From Thermoflexus sp. (lineage in GTDB: Bacteria > Chloroflexota > Anaerolineae > Aggregatilineales > Aggregatilineaceae), in assembly GCA_020724465.1 (NCBI GenBank), contig DYGX01000010.1, positions 1 to 64,000 on the forward strand: a DNA stretch of 64,000 nucleotides, in the 5' to 3' direction. Position 1 is the first letter of the stretch. Each line of letters starts with the position of its first letter. Under the pieces are notes generated by a model, which was given only the letters and a program-made list of their open reading frames with translations, made no database searches and had not been told where the DNA came from. Shown here in pieces: positions 16,463 through 24,591 of the stretch. The position numbers and the translations under genes were made by a program.

Positions 16463-18013
16463 ATGCAGCATCGCGAGGAACATGTTCCTGAAGCGCCCGG
16501 TTCAGGGGCCGGGCGCCCGTTGATCGTGATTGCCTCAAATCGCGGTCCTTTCAAATTCTTTCACAAGAACGGCGAATTGCACATGCAGCGTGGCAGCGGC
16601 GGGCTGGTTACGGCGCTGGGGGCGCTGGCCGAGCAGCACGACGTGCTGTGGGTAGCCGCCGCGCTGGACAAGGGCGACCGCGCCTGGGTGGAGCAGAACG
16701 GCGACCGGCCGACCGAGGTCGAGAACGTCCTTTTGCGGATGGTACGCCCCTCAAAGACGCGTTACGAGCAGTATTACAACGTGATCGCCAACCCGCTGCT
16801 GTGGTTCATCCAGCACCAGTTGTGGGACATCCCGCGCACGCCGAGCATCACGCTCGACACCTGGAAAGCCTGGCGCAATGGGTACGTGGCGATCAACAAA
16901 CTGTTCGCTGAGGTCATCGCAGACAGCGTGCGCGACACCAGCCGCCCGGTCCTCATCTTTCCGCAGGACTATCACCTCTACCTGGTGCCGAAATTCCTGC
17001 GCGAACTGCTCGGCGACTCCGTGCAGATTCAACCGTTCATCCACATTCCGTGGCCGGGGCCGGACGCCTGGCGCATCCTGCCCGAGCCGATCCGCCTGGA
17101 GCTGCTGACGAGCCTGCTGGCGTCGGACCGGGTCGGCTTCCAGACCAAACGCGACGCGTTCAACTTCGTGCAGTGCTGCCGCTTCTACGTGCCGGACGCG
17201 CACTCGCGCGGGAGCCGCGACTCGATCTACTACCAGGATCGCAAGATCGAGGCGCGGGCCTATCCCATCTCGGTCGACGTGCAGAAGATCGAGGCGCTGG
17301 TCGAGGAGCCAGAGGCGCGCCTGCTCAAGTCGCAGATGATCAACGCCATCGGCGATCACCGTCTGATCCTGCGCGTGGATCGCATTGAGCCGAGCAAGAA
17401 CATCCTGCGCGGGCTGGAAGCCTACCGCGCGCTGCTGGAAAACCACCCGGAGCATCGCGGGCGCGTTCAGATGATGGCGCTGCTGGTGCCCTCGCGCATG
17501 GAAGTGGACGAATACCAGGACTATCTGCGGCAGATCATGGCGCAGGCGGGGATGATCAACGCCGACCTCAGCGACCAATACTGGGAGCCGGTCCGCATTC
17601 TGGTCGGCGAGAACTATTACCGGGCGCTGGCGGCCATGCAGCTTTACGACGTGTTGCTGGTCAACCCGATCGCAGATGGGATGAATCTGGTCGCGAAAGA
17701 GGGGGTGCTGGTCAACCAGCGCGACGGGGTGCTGGTTCTATCCGAGCACGCCGGGGTGTTCTACGAGTTGGGCGAGCACGCGCTGATCGTCTCGCCCTTC
17801 GACATTCACAGCACGGCGGAAGCTCTCCACCAGGCGCTGACCATGCCGGTCGAGGAGCGGCACGAGCGCGCCGAGGCGATGCGCCAGCAGGTGCGCGCCA
17901 ACGATGTCAGCCAGTGGTTCTACCATCAGGTGGATGACGCGCTGACGGCGCTGAGCAGCCGGGCCAGGAAGGATTCGACCCCGGCGACGCCCGGCACGAG
18001 CGCGTCGGCATAG
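16463..18013 (+). CDS. otsA: Trehalose-6-phosphate synthase (GT20)
   Basis: It makes trehalose 6-phosphate from a nucleotide-glucose and glucose 6-phosphate. GT20 landmarks are in order: SNRGP (25-29) and the GSGGLVTAL loop (44-52), QDYHLY (168-173), H194 in HIPWPGP, VGFQT (224-228), R307 and K312 in DRIEPSKN (equivalent to the phosphate-binding R262/K267 of E. coli OtsA), and DGMNLVAKE near residue 405. SNRGP replaces the commoner SNRLP, so donor preference may differ. A GAGGAG lies 11 bases upstream. The last 88 bases overlap the 3' end of otsB on the other strand. Confidence 0.93.
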   Translation: MQHREEHVPEAPGSGAGRPLIVIASNRGPFKFFHKNGELHMQRGSGGLVTALGALAEQHDVLWVAAALDKGDRAWVEQNGDRPTEVENVLLRMVRPSKTRYEQYYNVIANPLLWFIQHQLWDIPRTPSITLDTWKAWRNGYVAINKLFAEVIADSVRDTSRPVLIFPQDYHLYLVPKFLRELLGDSVQIQPFIHIPWPGPDAWRILPEPIRLELLTSLLASDRVGFQTKRDAFNFVQCCRFYVPDAHSRGSRDSIYYQDRKIEARAYPISVDVQKIEALVEEPEARLLKSQMINAIGDHRLILRVDRIEPSKNILRGLEAYRALLENHPEHRGRVQMMALLVPSRMEVDEYQDYLRQIMAQAGMINADLSDQYWEPVRILVGENYYRALAAMQLYDVLLVNPIADGMNLVAKEGVLVNQRDGVLVLSEHAGVFYELGEHALIVSPFDIHSTAEALHQALTMPVEERHERAEAMRQQVRANDVSQWFYHQVDDALTALSSRARKDSTPATPGTSASA

Positions 18014-18735
18014 GCGCGCACCGAATCGGGCGTGTCGTCGGATTCGACGCCCAGCGCCAGCGTGTCCACTGCGCCGGAGTCGCGCAGCTCGCGGGCGGCG
18101 CGCAGGGCGTCGGCGTCGGTCGTGTCGTCGCCGAGGTAGATCGCCCCGTCAAGCGCGTGCTCCTGCACCAACCGCCGGAACGCGGTCCCTTTGTTGATGT
18201 TCAGCGGCGGGCGCAGTTCCAGGACCATCCGCCCCCGGTACAGGTGCAGGCCGTGCTCGGTGGCGACGGTTTCGGCCCGAGGCACGAAGATCGCTTCGGC
18301 TGCCGCCGGGTCGTCCGCCCGGCGATAGTGCACCGAGAGCGTGGCGCCCTTGTCTTCGAGCTGCATGCCGGGCAGCAGGTCGGCGCGCAGGGCGTCGCGG
18401 GCGGCTTCGAGCGCGGGCCGGTAGGTCAGGGCTTCGGGCGCGAACCGGATCGCGCCATCCACCCAGGTTTCCAGCCCGTGATTGCCGACGTAGACCAGCC
18501 CCGGCACGCCGACCCGCTGGCGCACATCGTCCACAGCGCGCCCGCTGATCACGGCGACCAGGGCCAGGCGCGCGCGCAGCGCTGCCAGCAGTTCTCTCGC
18601 GCGCGGCGTCACCCGGGCCGCGTCCGGATCGGGAACGATGGGGCTGATCGTCCCGTCGACATCGGTGATCAGGCCCAGCCGACCGTGGCGGACCAATGTC
18701 TGCAGTGGGCCTTCGAGGTATGTTTGCCAGTCCAT
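17926..18735 (-). CDS. otsB: Trehalose-6-phosphate phosphatase (HAD superfamily)
   Basis: It removes phosphate from trehalose 6-phosphate and so completes trehalose synthesis with OtsA. HAD motif 1 is DVDGTI (D25 nucleophile, D27 acid/base), motif 2 VISGR, motif 3 K in NINKGTAFRRL, and motif 4 GDDTTDADAL. The 269-residue length is typical. The gene is convergent with otsA and overlaps it by 88 bases, so the two mRNAs share a complementary 3' part. The minus-strand -10 TATAAG ends only about 11 bases before the ATG, with GAGGA between, giving a very short leader. Confidence 0.93.
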   Translation of the reverse strand: MDWQTYLEGPLQTLVRHGRLGLITDVDGTISPIVPDPDAARVTPRARELLAALRARLALVAVISGRAVDDVRQRVGVPGLVYVGNHGLETWVDGAIRFAPEALTYRPALEAARDALRADLLPGMQLEDKGATLSVHYRRADDPAAAEAIFVPRAETVATEHGLHLYRGRMVLELRPPLNINKGTAFRRLVQEHALDGAIYLGDDTTDADALRAARELRDSGAVDTLALGVESDDTPDSVRAYADALVPGVAGVESFLARLLSAVSASST

Positions 18736-18753
18736 GGTTCCTCATCTTATAGT
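18724..18753. promoter_or_regulatory. Overlapping divergent promoters of otsB and the PfkB-family gene
   Basis: The octamer CTTATAGT (18746-18753) holds a -10 on each strand: TATAGT on plus, with TTGCCA 18 bases upstream (18724-18729), and TATAAG on minus for otsB. One site may therefore fire in both directions. Confidence 0.45.
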
Positions 18754-18813
18754 CGAGAAGACAGGGGCGCAGGCCGGGGGCTGCCCGCGCCGCGAGTGGA
18801 GGGTGATGTGAGT

Positions 18814-19854
18814 ATGAGCGAGATGCGCACCAGCGAGCCGGACGAGCCTCGCTATGAATCCAAAGCGATCACGGTAGAGCTGAATCCGTACCTGGAACGG
18901 ACCCTGACGACGCATTTTCTCGCGGTAGGGTACCATAACCGCGCGCTCGGAACAACCCGCCTGGATGTGGCGGGGCGCGGGATGAACGTTGGGCGCGCCC
19001 TGCACGCGCTGGGTGTTCCCACCCATGCCATCGTCCTGATCGGCGTGGATGCGACCGGACGGGCCTACGAGGCGCTGCTGGCCGAGGAGCAGTTCCCGAT
19101 CACGGTTCTGCGGCGCAACGGCCTGACCCGCAGCAACATTGTGATCAAAGACACCGGCCTGAACAACGAGACCGTCATTCTGGAAGACAGCGACGGCGTG
19201 ACCCTGGACGATCTGCGCAGCGTGAGTGACACGCTGATCCAGTTGATCAATCCGGGGGATATGGTGGTGTTTGCCGGCGGGCTGCCGTCCAGCGTGCCGG
19301 CCGATGCCTACGTGGGACTGATCGAGGTTGCGCAGCGGGCCGGGGCGAAGGTCGCCATCAACGCCGGGGGTGGCGAGGCGCTGGAGCAGGCGCTGCCCGC
19401 CGGGCCGGATGTGATCTACCTGACGCGCACCGAGCTGGAAGGGCTGTTCAACGTCCCGGTGCGCGCCTACGAGGACGTGCTCTACTGCGCCCAGCAGCTT
19501 CACGAGCGCGGCGCGCAGCGCGTGCTGGTGTCGATGCCGCGCCGCATGGACGCGCTGCTCGTCACCGACGAGGGGGTGTGGATGGCAGACCAGCCCCAGG
19601 TGGACCTGGGCACGCGCAGCGGTCAGGCCGAGGCGCTGGTGGCGGGCTATCTTGCCGCGCGGCGCCGCGGCGACCCGCCGGAAGCTGCGCTGCGGTTGGC
19701 GGCGGCGGCTGCCGCCTACACCGTCGCACATGTGGGCGCCGATTTCGGCTCGCGTCACGATATTGAGCCGTACTACGCGGAAACGATCGTTATTCCGATC
19801 CGCTCGCCGGACGATCTGCCCAGGCCCGAACCGCCCGGTCTGGACGAGGAGTGA
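18814..19854 (+). CDS. PfkB/1-phosphofructokinase-like protein with altered catalytic motif
   Basis: A 346-residue member of the PfkB sugar-kinase family, closest in layout to FruK/LacC. The N-terminus reads ITVELNPYLERTL, and the first signature is GRGMNVGRALHALG. The second signature is not intact: where FruK has GSGDSMVAG, this protein has GQAEALVAG, so Glu replaces the catalytic Asp and Ala an anion-hole Gly. Activity is therefore doubtful, or its chemistry or role may have changed. The ATG at 18814 follows GGAGGG; an open frame extends far upstream, but that part is antisense to otsB. The gene is divergent from otsB. Confidence 0.85.
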   Translation: MSEMRTSEPDEPRYESKAITVELNPYLERTLTTHFLAVGYHNRALGTTRLDVAGRGMNVGRALHALGVPTHAIVLIGVDATGRAYEALLAEEQFPITVLRRNGLTRSNIVIKDTGLNNETVILEDSDGVTLDDLRSVSDTLIQLINPGDMVVFAGGLPSSVPADAYVGLIEVAQRAGAKVAINAGGGEALEQALPAGPDVIYLTRTELEGLFNVPVRAYEDVLYCAQQLHERGAQRVLVSMPRRMDALLVTDEGVWMADQPQVDLGTRSGQAEALVAGYLAARRRGDPPEAALRLAAAAAAYTVAHVGADFGSRHDIEPYYAETIVIPIRSPDDLPRPEPPGLDEE

Positions 19855-20005
19855 GGATCGGTGGCGAGCGGTGGGCCGGTGCCCGCCGCTCTTTCGTGGC
19901 AGGGCGCGGGGTGCGGGTGTGGGAGCGCGGGCCGGGCAGCAGGTACAATCGATCATAACGACTGTTCGCGCGGCCTGGCTGCGCGTGCTACCGCAGGGAG
20001 CATCC

Positions 20006-20953
20006 ATGAGCCAACACGACGACTCACCGCACGCTTCCGGGCAGGTGTACAGTTCCAGCCCGGCCTTCCGGCGTATTCACGCCATCGTAAACCCGGCCTC
20101 GGGCCAGCACGAGCCGGTGCTTGGGCCGCTGAACACGGCCTTCAGCGAACTGGGGCTGGAGTGGGATATCACGGTCACCAAGGGGCCGGGCGACGCCGAA
20201 CAGGCTGCCCGCTCCGCCGCCCAGGCAGGCGTCGATGTGGTCGCCGTCTACGGCGGGGACGGCACGGTGCTCGAAGCGGCATCCGGCCTGGTGGGGAGCG
20301 ATGTCCCACTGCTGATCCTGCCGGGCGGAACGGCCAACATCCTCTCGACGGAACTGGGCATTCCGCGCCCGCTCGACGAGGCGCTGGGGCTGCTGGCCCC
20401 CGGCGCAAGCCGCCTGCGCGGTGTGGATATGGGGCGAACCGGCGATCACTACTTTTTCCACCTGGGGATGGGGCTTGAGGGCGAGATGATCAAGGGCGCG
20501 ACGCGCGAGGAAAAGGACAAATCCGGCCTGCTCGCCTACATCAGCGCGGCGGTGCGCAACCTGCGCAAGCTGTCGCCTGTCGCCTACCGGCTGGTCATCG
20601 ACGGCGAGGAAATCGAAACGGAAGGCGTCAACCTGATGATCACCAACTTCGGCAGCCTGGGGATCGCGGGGCTGTCGCTTTCCAAGGCCATTGACATGAG
20701 CGATGGTCTGATGGATGTGCTGGTCATCCGCAAGGTCGATCTCAAGACGATTGTTGAGGCGGCGGCTGGCGCGCTCACCAACGGCGAGGTCGCGCAGCCG
20801 CTCGCGCAGTGGCAGGCGCGCGAGGTGTCGGTGCGCGCCGAGCCACCGCAGAGCATGACCCGCGACGGCGAGATCTACGACGCGCGCGAGATTCACGCGC
20901 AGGTGGTGCCCCATGCCGTGCGGGTGGTTGTCCCGCTGGCAGACGAGGACTAG
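20006..20953 (+). CDS. Diacylglycerol kinase-like lipid kinase (YegS/DagK family)
   Basis: A 315-residue lipid kinase that would phosphorylate diacylglycerol or a related lipid. The nucleotide site is VVAVYGGDGTVLEAASGL, then LPGGTANILSTELG, both diagnostic. The C-terminal beta-sandwich contains MGLEGEMIKGA and a SDGLMDVLVI motif. The ATG at 20006 has GGGAG 5 bases upstream; the frame is open earlier, but that part overlaps the PfkB gene. TACAAT at 19944-19949 may be its -10. The stop overlaps the convergent small membrane protein at CTAG. Confidence 0.9.
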   Translation: MSQHDDSPHASGQVYSSSPAFRRIHAIVNPASGQHEPVLGPLNTAFSELGLEWDITVTKGPGDAEQAARSAAQAGVDVVAVYGGDGTVLEAASGLVGSDVPLLILPGGTANILSTELGIPRPLDEALGLLAPGASRLRGVDMGRTGDHYFFHLGMGLEGEMIKGATREEKDKSGLLAYISAAVRNLRKLSPVAYRLVIDGEEIETEGVNLMITNFGSLGIAGLSLSKAIDMSDGLMDVLVIRKVDLKTIVEAAAGALTNGEVAQPLAQWQAREVSVRAEPPQSMTRDGEIYDAREIHAQVVPHAVRVVVPLADED

Positions 20954-21213
20954 GACGAGGGGCCGCCTGGCACGTGTCGGGCGGCATCGTCATCCGGCGA
21001 AGCGGCGCGCCGGCGCAGGTCCTCGGTCAACACCAGATCAAGCTGCTCAGTGCTGCGCTGCCGCCAGCGGCGCCAGAGCCAGATGGCGCCGGCTACCGGC
21101 CAGACCTGGGTCGCCAGCGGCACGGCGCAATCCGGGCAGGGGAGCAGCCCGATGCCGATCACGCCCGCGGCTATCCAGCGGCTGCCCAGAATGACGCGCC
21201 AGTTCCAGTGCAT
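20950..21213 (-). CDS. Small two-helix membrane protein, unknown function
   Basis: An 87-residue protein. Two hydrophobic segments (about 8-23 and 24-43: WIAAGVIGIGLLPCPDCAVPLA, TQVWPVAGAIWLW) flank a CPDC motif, followed by a charged tail. CPDC could be a redox or metal pair. The ATG at 21213 is preceded by GGAGAGAAG. A minus-strand TATAAT lies at 21271-21276 and a CRP-type palindrome at 21303-21318, so this gene may be under an activator. The stop overlaps the DagK-like gene by CTAG. Confidence 0.62.
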   Translation of the reverse strand: MHWNWRVILGSRWIAAGVIGIGLLPCPDCAVPLATQVWPVAGAIWLWRRWRQRSTEQLDLVLTEDLRRRAASPDDDAARHVPGGPSS

Positions 21214-21348
21214 GGTGTCTTCTCTCCGTGTCGCTTGCTGTCGTCGGCTGCTGCATGTTCGCACAGACCGATTATAGCCGCGTCAGGCCGCTCGCGCGCC
21301 TTTGTGACAAAAGTCACATTTTATTCGGAAGTTGTGAACTGTTAGCGG
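21214..21348 (-). promoter_or_regulatory. Control region of the small membrane protein
   Basis: Reading on minus: TATAAT at 21271-21276 with no recognisable -35, and TGTGA-N6-TCACA (21303-21318) centred about 46 bases upstream of the likely start point near 21264. A weak -35 with a nearby activator palindrome fits a CRP/FNR-family activated promoter, though the spacing is not the classic -41.5. Confidence 0.4.
21303..21318. promoter_or_regulatory. CRP/FNR-family binding site candidate
   Basis: TGTGA-CAAAAG-TCACA matches the E. coli CRP consensus half-sites TGTGA-N6-TCACA perfectly. It lies in an AT-rich intergenic stretch. Confidence 0.5.
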
Positions 21349-21426
21349 CCACAGGGGGAGCTTATCCTTGTAGGTGTGTGACAGCAGGCTGGTGTGAGCT
21401 TCTGGGAAGAAGCTCTCCCATGTTGG
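21349..21426 (+). ncRNA. Possible structured RNA or leader hairpin
   Basis: CCACAGGGGGAGCTT (21349-21363) can pair with 21410-21426 (AAGCTCTCCC then ATGTTGG) over about 15 pairs with one G-U and two single-base bulges. An inner hairpin GAGCTTC-TGGGAA-GAAGCTC (21396-21415) uses the same 3' bases, so the two folds exclude each other. No ORF explains this stretch. It may be part of the transcript that ends at 21578, or a separate element. Confidence 0.4.
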
Positions 21427-21470
21427 GATTGTGTTTCTCTTCTGCCTCCTTGACTAACTATACTTCTTAA

Positions 21471-21578
21471 CCCGGTGACGGCGGGCCTGGGCCGCCAGGC
21501 CGCGATGTGGACCGCAGAACGCCGTCAATACCACAAATACCGCATCTGGCTGGGGAGTCTGGATGCGGTATTTTGTTT
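21471..21578 (+). ncRNA. Candidate small RNA with three-way junction and terminator
   Basis: A TATACT box (21459-21464) predicts a start near 21471. Stem GACGGCG/CGCCGTC (21477-21483/21520-21526) encloses a 7-bp hairpin GGCCTGG-GCCG-CCAGGCC (21484-21501) and a short GCG/CGC hairpin (21502-21515), making a three-way junction. A strong terminator hairpin follows at once. There is no ORF in the element and the next gene is on the other strand, so it looks like a free-standing sRNA of about 108 bases. I do not recognise it as 6S, SRP, tmRNA or RNase P RNA. Confidence 0.5.
21535..21578 (+). terminator. Rho-independent terminator of the candidate sRNA
   Basis: AAATACCGCATC (21535-21546) and GATGCGGTATTT (21562-21573) form a perfect 12-bp stem with a 15-base loop, followed by TTTTGTTT. 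Confidence 0.8.
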
Positions 21579-21827
21579 GGCCTGTATCGCCCGGCCCACA
21601 TCCCACGAACTTCATGACAGGCCGCACTATTCTTGATGCAACCTGTCACACCCCAAACGCGGGGATTTCGACTATGCTAGAAAACACAGCTAGCGAAAAT
21701 ATACCTTTAAGGAAACGATCGCCCTATCGCGCAGAGTTGCGCCAATGTTTTCCTCCTTGTGCTTCAGCGCCCGACCGCCCGGTCGGGCGCTGAGGTTGTG
21801 GGGCGACATCCGCTCCGGCCAAGGCCG
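21579..21827. other. Gene-free stretch with a perfect 12-bp hairpin
   Basis: No gene is visible. An AT-rich part (21670-21715) could hold a promoter (TGCTAGAAA) but has no gene to serve. CAGCGCCCGACC-GCCC-GGTCGGGCGCTG (21765-21792) is a perfect hairpin 36 bases past the queG stop. Lacking a T-run, it is a possible mRNA 3' end rather than a standard terminator. Confidence 0.5.
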
Positions 21828-22895
21828 TCACCCCCTGCCACTGGCTGCCAACCGCGCCAACGCCCAGGCCGCATGCTCGCGCACCAGCGGCGAGCCGTCT
21901 GACGCGGCCAGCCGTTCCAGTACCGGGGTAAATTCCGCCAGCCCGCTGTTGCCCGCCGCCACGCAGGCGTTCCGCACCAGCCGCTCGCGCCGGATGCGCG
22001 CGATCGGCGTGCCCGCAAAGCGTACCTGGAAGGCGGCATCGTCCAGCGCCAGCAGGTCGGTCAGCGGCGGCGCGGCGCGGTCGATCTCGATGGGATAGAA
22101 GGCGGGTTCAGCCGCCGGCTGCACGAAGCGCGTGAAGGGACAGACTTCCTGGCAGACGTCGCAGCCGTAGACCCAGTTTCCCATCAGCGGGCGCAGCTCC
22201 GGCGGGATCGCGCCCTTCAGCTCAATCGTCAGATAGCTGATGCAACGCCGGGCGTCGAGCTGGTAGGGGGCGGGCAGGGCGCCGGTGGGGCAGGCGGTCA
22301 GACAGCGCGTGCAGGTGCCGCACATCGTAGCACGGTGCGGCGCGTCGTAGACGTCGAACGCCAGCGTCGTCAGCAGCTCGCCCAGGAAGCGATAAGAGCC
22401 GCGCCGGGAATGGATCAGCATGGTGTTTTTGCCGATGAAACCCAGCCCGGCCTGCTGGGCGTGGCTCCGCTCCAGGATCGCGCCGGTGTCCACATACGCC
22501 CGGCTGGCGATCGCGCCGCCGGCATGCTCGCGAAGCCACCCGGCCAGTTGTTCCAGGCGCGGCAGCATCAGGTCATGATAGTCGCGGCCCCAGGCATAAT
22601 TCGAGATGCGCCCGCGCCGGGGATCGCTCAACACCTCCTCAGGCACGGCGCGCGTGCCATATTCCAGCGCTACCACGATCAGCGATTGCACGCCCGGCAC
22701 GATCACGCTCAGGTCGCGGCGGCGAGCGATGCGATCGGGCCGGGCCAGATAGCCCATCGCACCGTGCATCCCCGCTTCGATCCAGCGCAGATAAGCGTCC
22801 AAGGTAGGGCTGGGCGTCGCCGGAATGATCCCGACCTGGTCAAACCCCAGGGCAGCGGCGTGCTGGCGGACGGCTTCGGCGGAAAATGTGAGCAT
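21828..22895 (-). CDS. queG: Epoxyqueuosine reductase
   Basis: It carries out the last step of queuosine synthesis in tRNA, reducing epoxyqueuosine with a cobalamin and two 4Fe-4S clusters. Visible features: the active-site Asp D136 in YVDTGAILER, the ferredoxin-like clusters C192-x2-C195-x2-C198-x3-C202 and C245-x2-C248-x3-C252 with C218 between, and C-terminal HEAT-like repeats (RERLVRNACVAAGNSG, PLVREHAAWALARLA). The 355 residues match the family. The gene stands alone on the minus strand; no other que gene is in the window. Confidence 0.95.
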   Translation of the reverse strand: MLTFSAEAVRQHAAALGFDQVGIIPATPSPTLDAYLRWIEAGMHGAMGYLARPDRIARRRDLSVIVPGVQSLIVVALEYGTRAVPEEVLSDPRRGRISNYAWGRDYHDLMLPRLEQLAGWLREHAGGAIASRAYVDTGAILERSHAQQAGLGFIGKNTMLIHSRRGSYRFLGELLTTLAFDVYDAPHRATMCGTCTRCLTACPTGALPAPYQLDARRCISYLTIELKGAIPPELRPLMGNWVYGCDVCQEVCPFTRFVQPAAEPAFYPIEIDRAAPPLTDLLALDDAAFQVRFAGTPIARIRRERLVRNACVAAGNSGLAEFTPVLERLAASDGSPLVREHAAWALARLAASGRG

Positions 22896-22978
22896 AAGAT
22901 CCAGGGTGGCGCTGCCTGTATGAACCGGATGCCCGCCAGTCTAGCGTGCCGTGCGGCACGGATCAAGCAAATCGTCTG

Positions 22979-23008
22979 TTGCATCAAATCGGCATCTGCC
23001 TCAATAAT
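22979..23008 (+). promoter_or_regulatory. Promoter of the membrane mannosyltransferase-like gene
   Basis: TTGCAT (22979-22984), 18 bases, AATAAT (23003-23008). Transcription would start near 23015, inside the GGAGG that precedes the GTG start. A start at one of the ATGs at 23068 or 23080 therefore remains possible. Confidence 0.4.
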
Positions 23009-23022
23009 CATATGGAGGCTGC

Positions 23023-24561
23023 GTGTTAGTTGTCGATGAGCGCTGGGACATAACGCGGCATGAGGGGATGGTGCTGGAAATGGATCAAGCTGCGACTTCG
23101 GAGCCAACGACCGCACCGTATCTGGCGCGGTTTGCGGCATCGCCGCGGCGTCAGGCCTGGCTGTTAGCAGTTCTGGCGGCGGTGCTGCTGGCCGCGTGCG
23201 TGTTCTATGCCTTTTATCTCCCACAGACGCCGAGCCGGATGGCTCGCGCCAGCTCGCGCCTGATTCCCCGGCTTGAGCTTTGGGACGCCGTCGCCGATCT
23301 GCGCGTGCCGGGCACGGACAGCCGGGAAACTGTCGCCGCGCTGCTGCTGGTGGTTGGTCTGCTGGCCTTCGGGGCCTACGCAGCGGCAATCGCCGTGAGC
23401 TGGCGGCATGGTGATCGCCGCTCAACGCTGGCCGTCGCCGGGGCAGGAGCGGTGCTGATGGCGGCTGTTTCCGTGGTCGCCATGCCCACCATCAACACGG
23501 ACGTCTACAACTACATCGTTTCGGCGCGTGTCGCGTCGGAATACGACCAGAACCCGCACTATGTTGCGCCGGCGCGTTTCCCGCGCGATCCCATCTATCC
23601 CTACGCCAGCACCCAATACACCACCATCCCCGGCGACAACAAGCTGCCGGCCTGGACGCTGTTTAACGTGACGATCGCAGAGATGGCGGGCGATCGCGTG
23701 GTCGACGCTTTGCTGTTCTATCGCGGGTCGCTGCTGGTGGTTCACCTCGCCAGCGCGGCGCTGATCGTGTGGATCGTGCGGCGGCTGGCGCCAGGGCACC
23801 AGGCGACCGGCCTGGTGGTCTTTGCCTGGAACCCGATCGTGACTGCATACGCCACCAGCAAATCCGACACGCTGATGGTCTTTTTCTTGCTGCTGGCCGT
23901 GGCGTGGCTGGTCTACGGGCACGAGCGATGGGCGGTGGTGCCGCTGACGCTCTCGGTGCTGGTTAAGCTGCTGACTCTGCCACTCGGCGCGATCTACGCG
24001 CTGCGCGTGCTGCGACAGGGAAGCTGGCGCGATCTGGCGATCCAGGCTGCGCTGGCGGCGGGGGTGGTTGCGCTTTTGTACGCCCCGTTTATTCGCGGTC
24101 CGGAGCTGATCGCCGAGCATCTTGAACTGCTTGACGAGGGCGGGTCGGGGCTGCCCCGATCCTTTAAGCCGCTGGCAGCCGCCGGAGCGCTGGCGCTGGT
24201 GATCCTGCTTGGCTGGTTCTGGAGCGATACTGTCCCCCGGTTGCTGCAAAGCTGGACGCTGATCCTGCTCTACTTCGCGCTGTTTCTGACGCGTTTTGCC
24301 TTCGCCTGGTATCTGCTGGTGCTCATTGCGCTGGCGGCTGTTGTGTTCAACTGGCGGCTGCATGTGCTCGTCGTCGCGCTGACCTGCTCGGCATTCCTGG
24401 TGGCGACGTGGAGCAGCACCTCGAACCAGTTCTTTCCGCTGCCCGATCTGATCAGCGCCCGCGTGGTCGCCTACTATGTGCTGCCGCTGGCTGCGTTGGT
24501 GGCGCTGGCATTGACGCTGGTGTGGCGCCGGCGGCTGTTGAGCGGTTCCGGCGCGGCTTGA
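23023..24561 (+). CDS. GT-C-fold membrane glycosyltransferase (GT87/mannosyltransferase-like)
   Basis: About 500 residues with some 11-12 membrane helices. The first large loop has NTDVYNYIVSARVASEYDQNPH, the Asp-containing pattern of polyprenol-phosphate-sugar-dependent mannosyltransferases; a later loop has WNPIVTAYATSKSDTLM. It probably adds a sugar to a surface glycan or lipid from a lipid-linked donor. The start is uncertain: GTG at 23023 has GGAGG 4 bases upstream, while ATGs at 23068 and 23080 would leave a longer leader after the promoter at 22979-23008. The next gene follows 30 bases after its stop. Confidence 0.82.
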   Translation: MLVVDERWDITRHEGMVLEMDQAATSEPTTAPYLARFAASPRRQAWLLAVLAAVLLAACVFYAFYLPQTPSRMARASSRLIPRLELWDAVADLRVPGTDSRETVAALLLVVGLLAFGAYAAAIAVSWRHGDRRSTLAVAGAGAVLMAAVSVVAMPTINTDVYNYIVSARVASEYDQNPHYVAPARFPRDPIYPYASTQYTTIPGDNKLPAWTLFNVTIAEMAGDRVVDALLFYRGSLLVVHLASAALIVWIVRRLAPGHQATGLVVFAWNPIVTAYATSKSDTLMVFFLLLAVAWLVYGHERWAVVPLTLSVLVKLLTLPLGAIYALRVLRQGSWRDLAIQAALAAGVVALLYAPFIRGPELIAEHLELLDEGGSGLPRSFKPLAAAGALALVILLGWFWSDTVPRLLQSWTLILLYFALFLTRFAFAWYLLVLIALAAVVFNWRLHVLVVALTCSAFLVATWSSTSNQFFPLPDLISARVVAYYVLPLAALVALALTLVWRRRLLSGSGAA

Positions 24562-24591
24562 TAGCCAAAGTTGACGGCGAAAGGTACTGCC

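Noticed and set aside
16478-16489. GGAACATGTTCC in otsA as an SOS box
   Set aside because: The spacing is N2, not N4, and it is within coding sequence.
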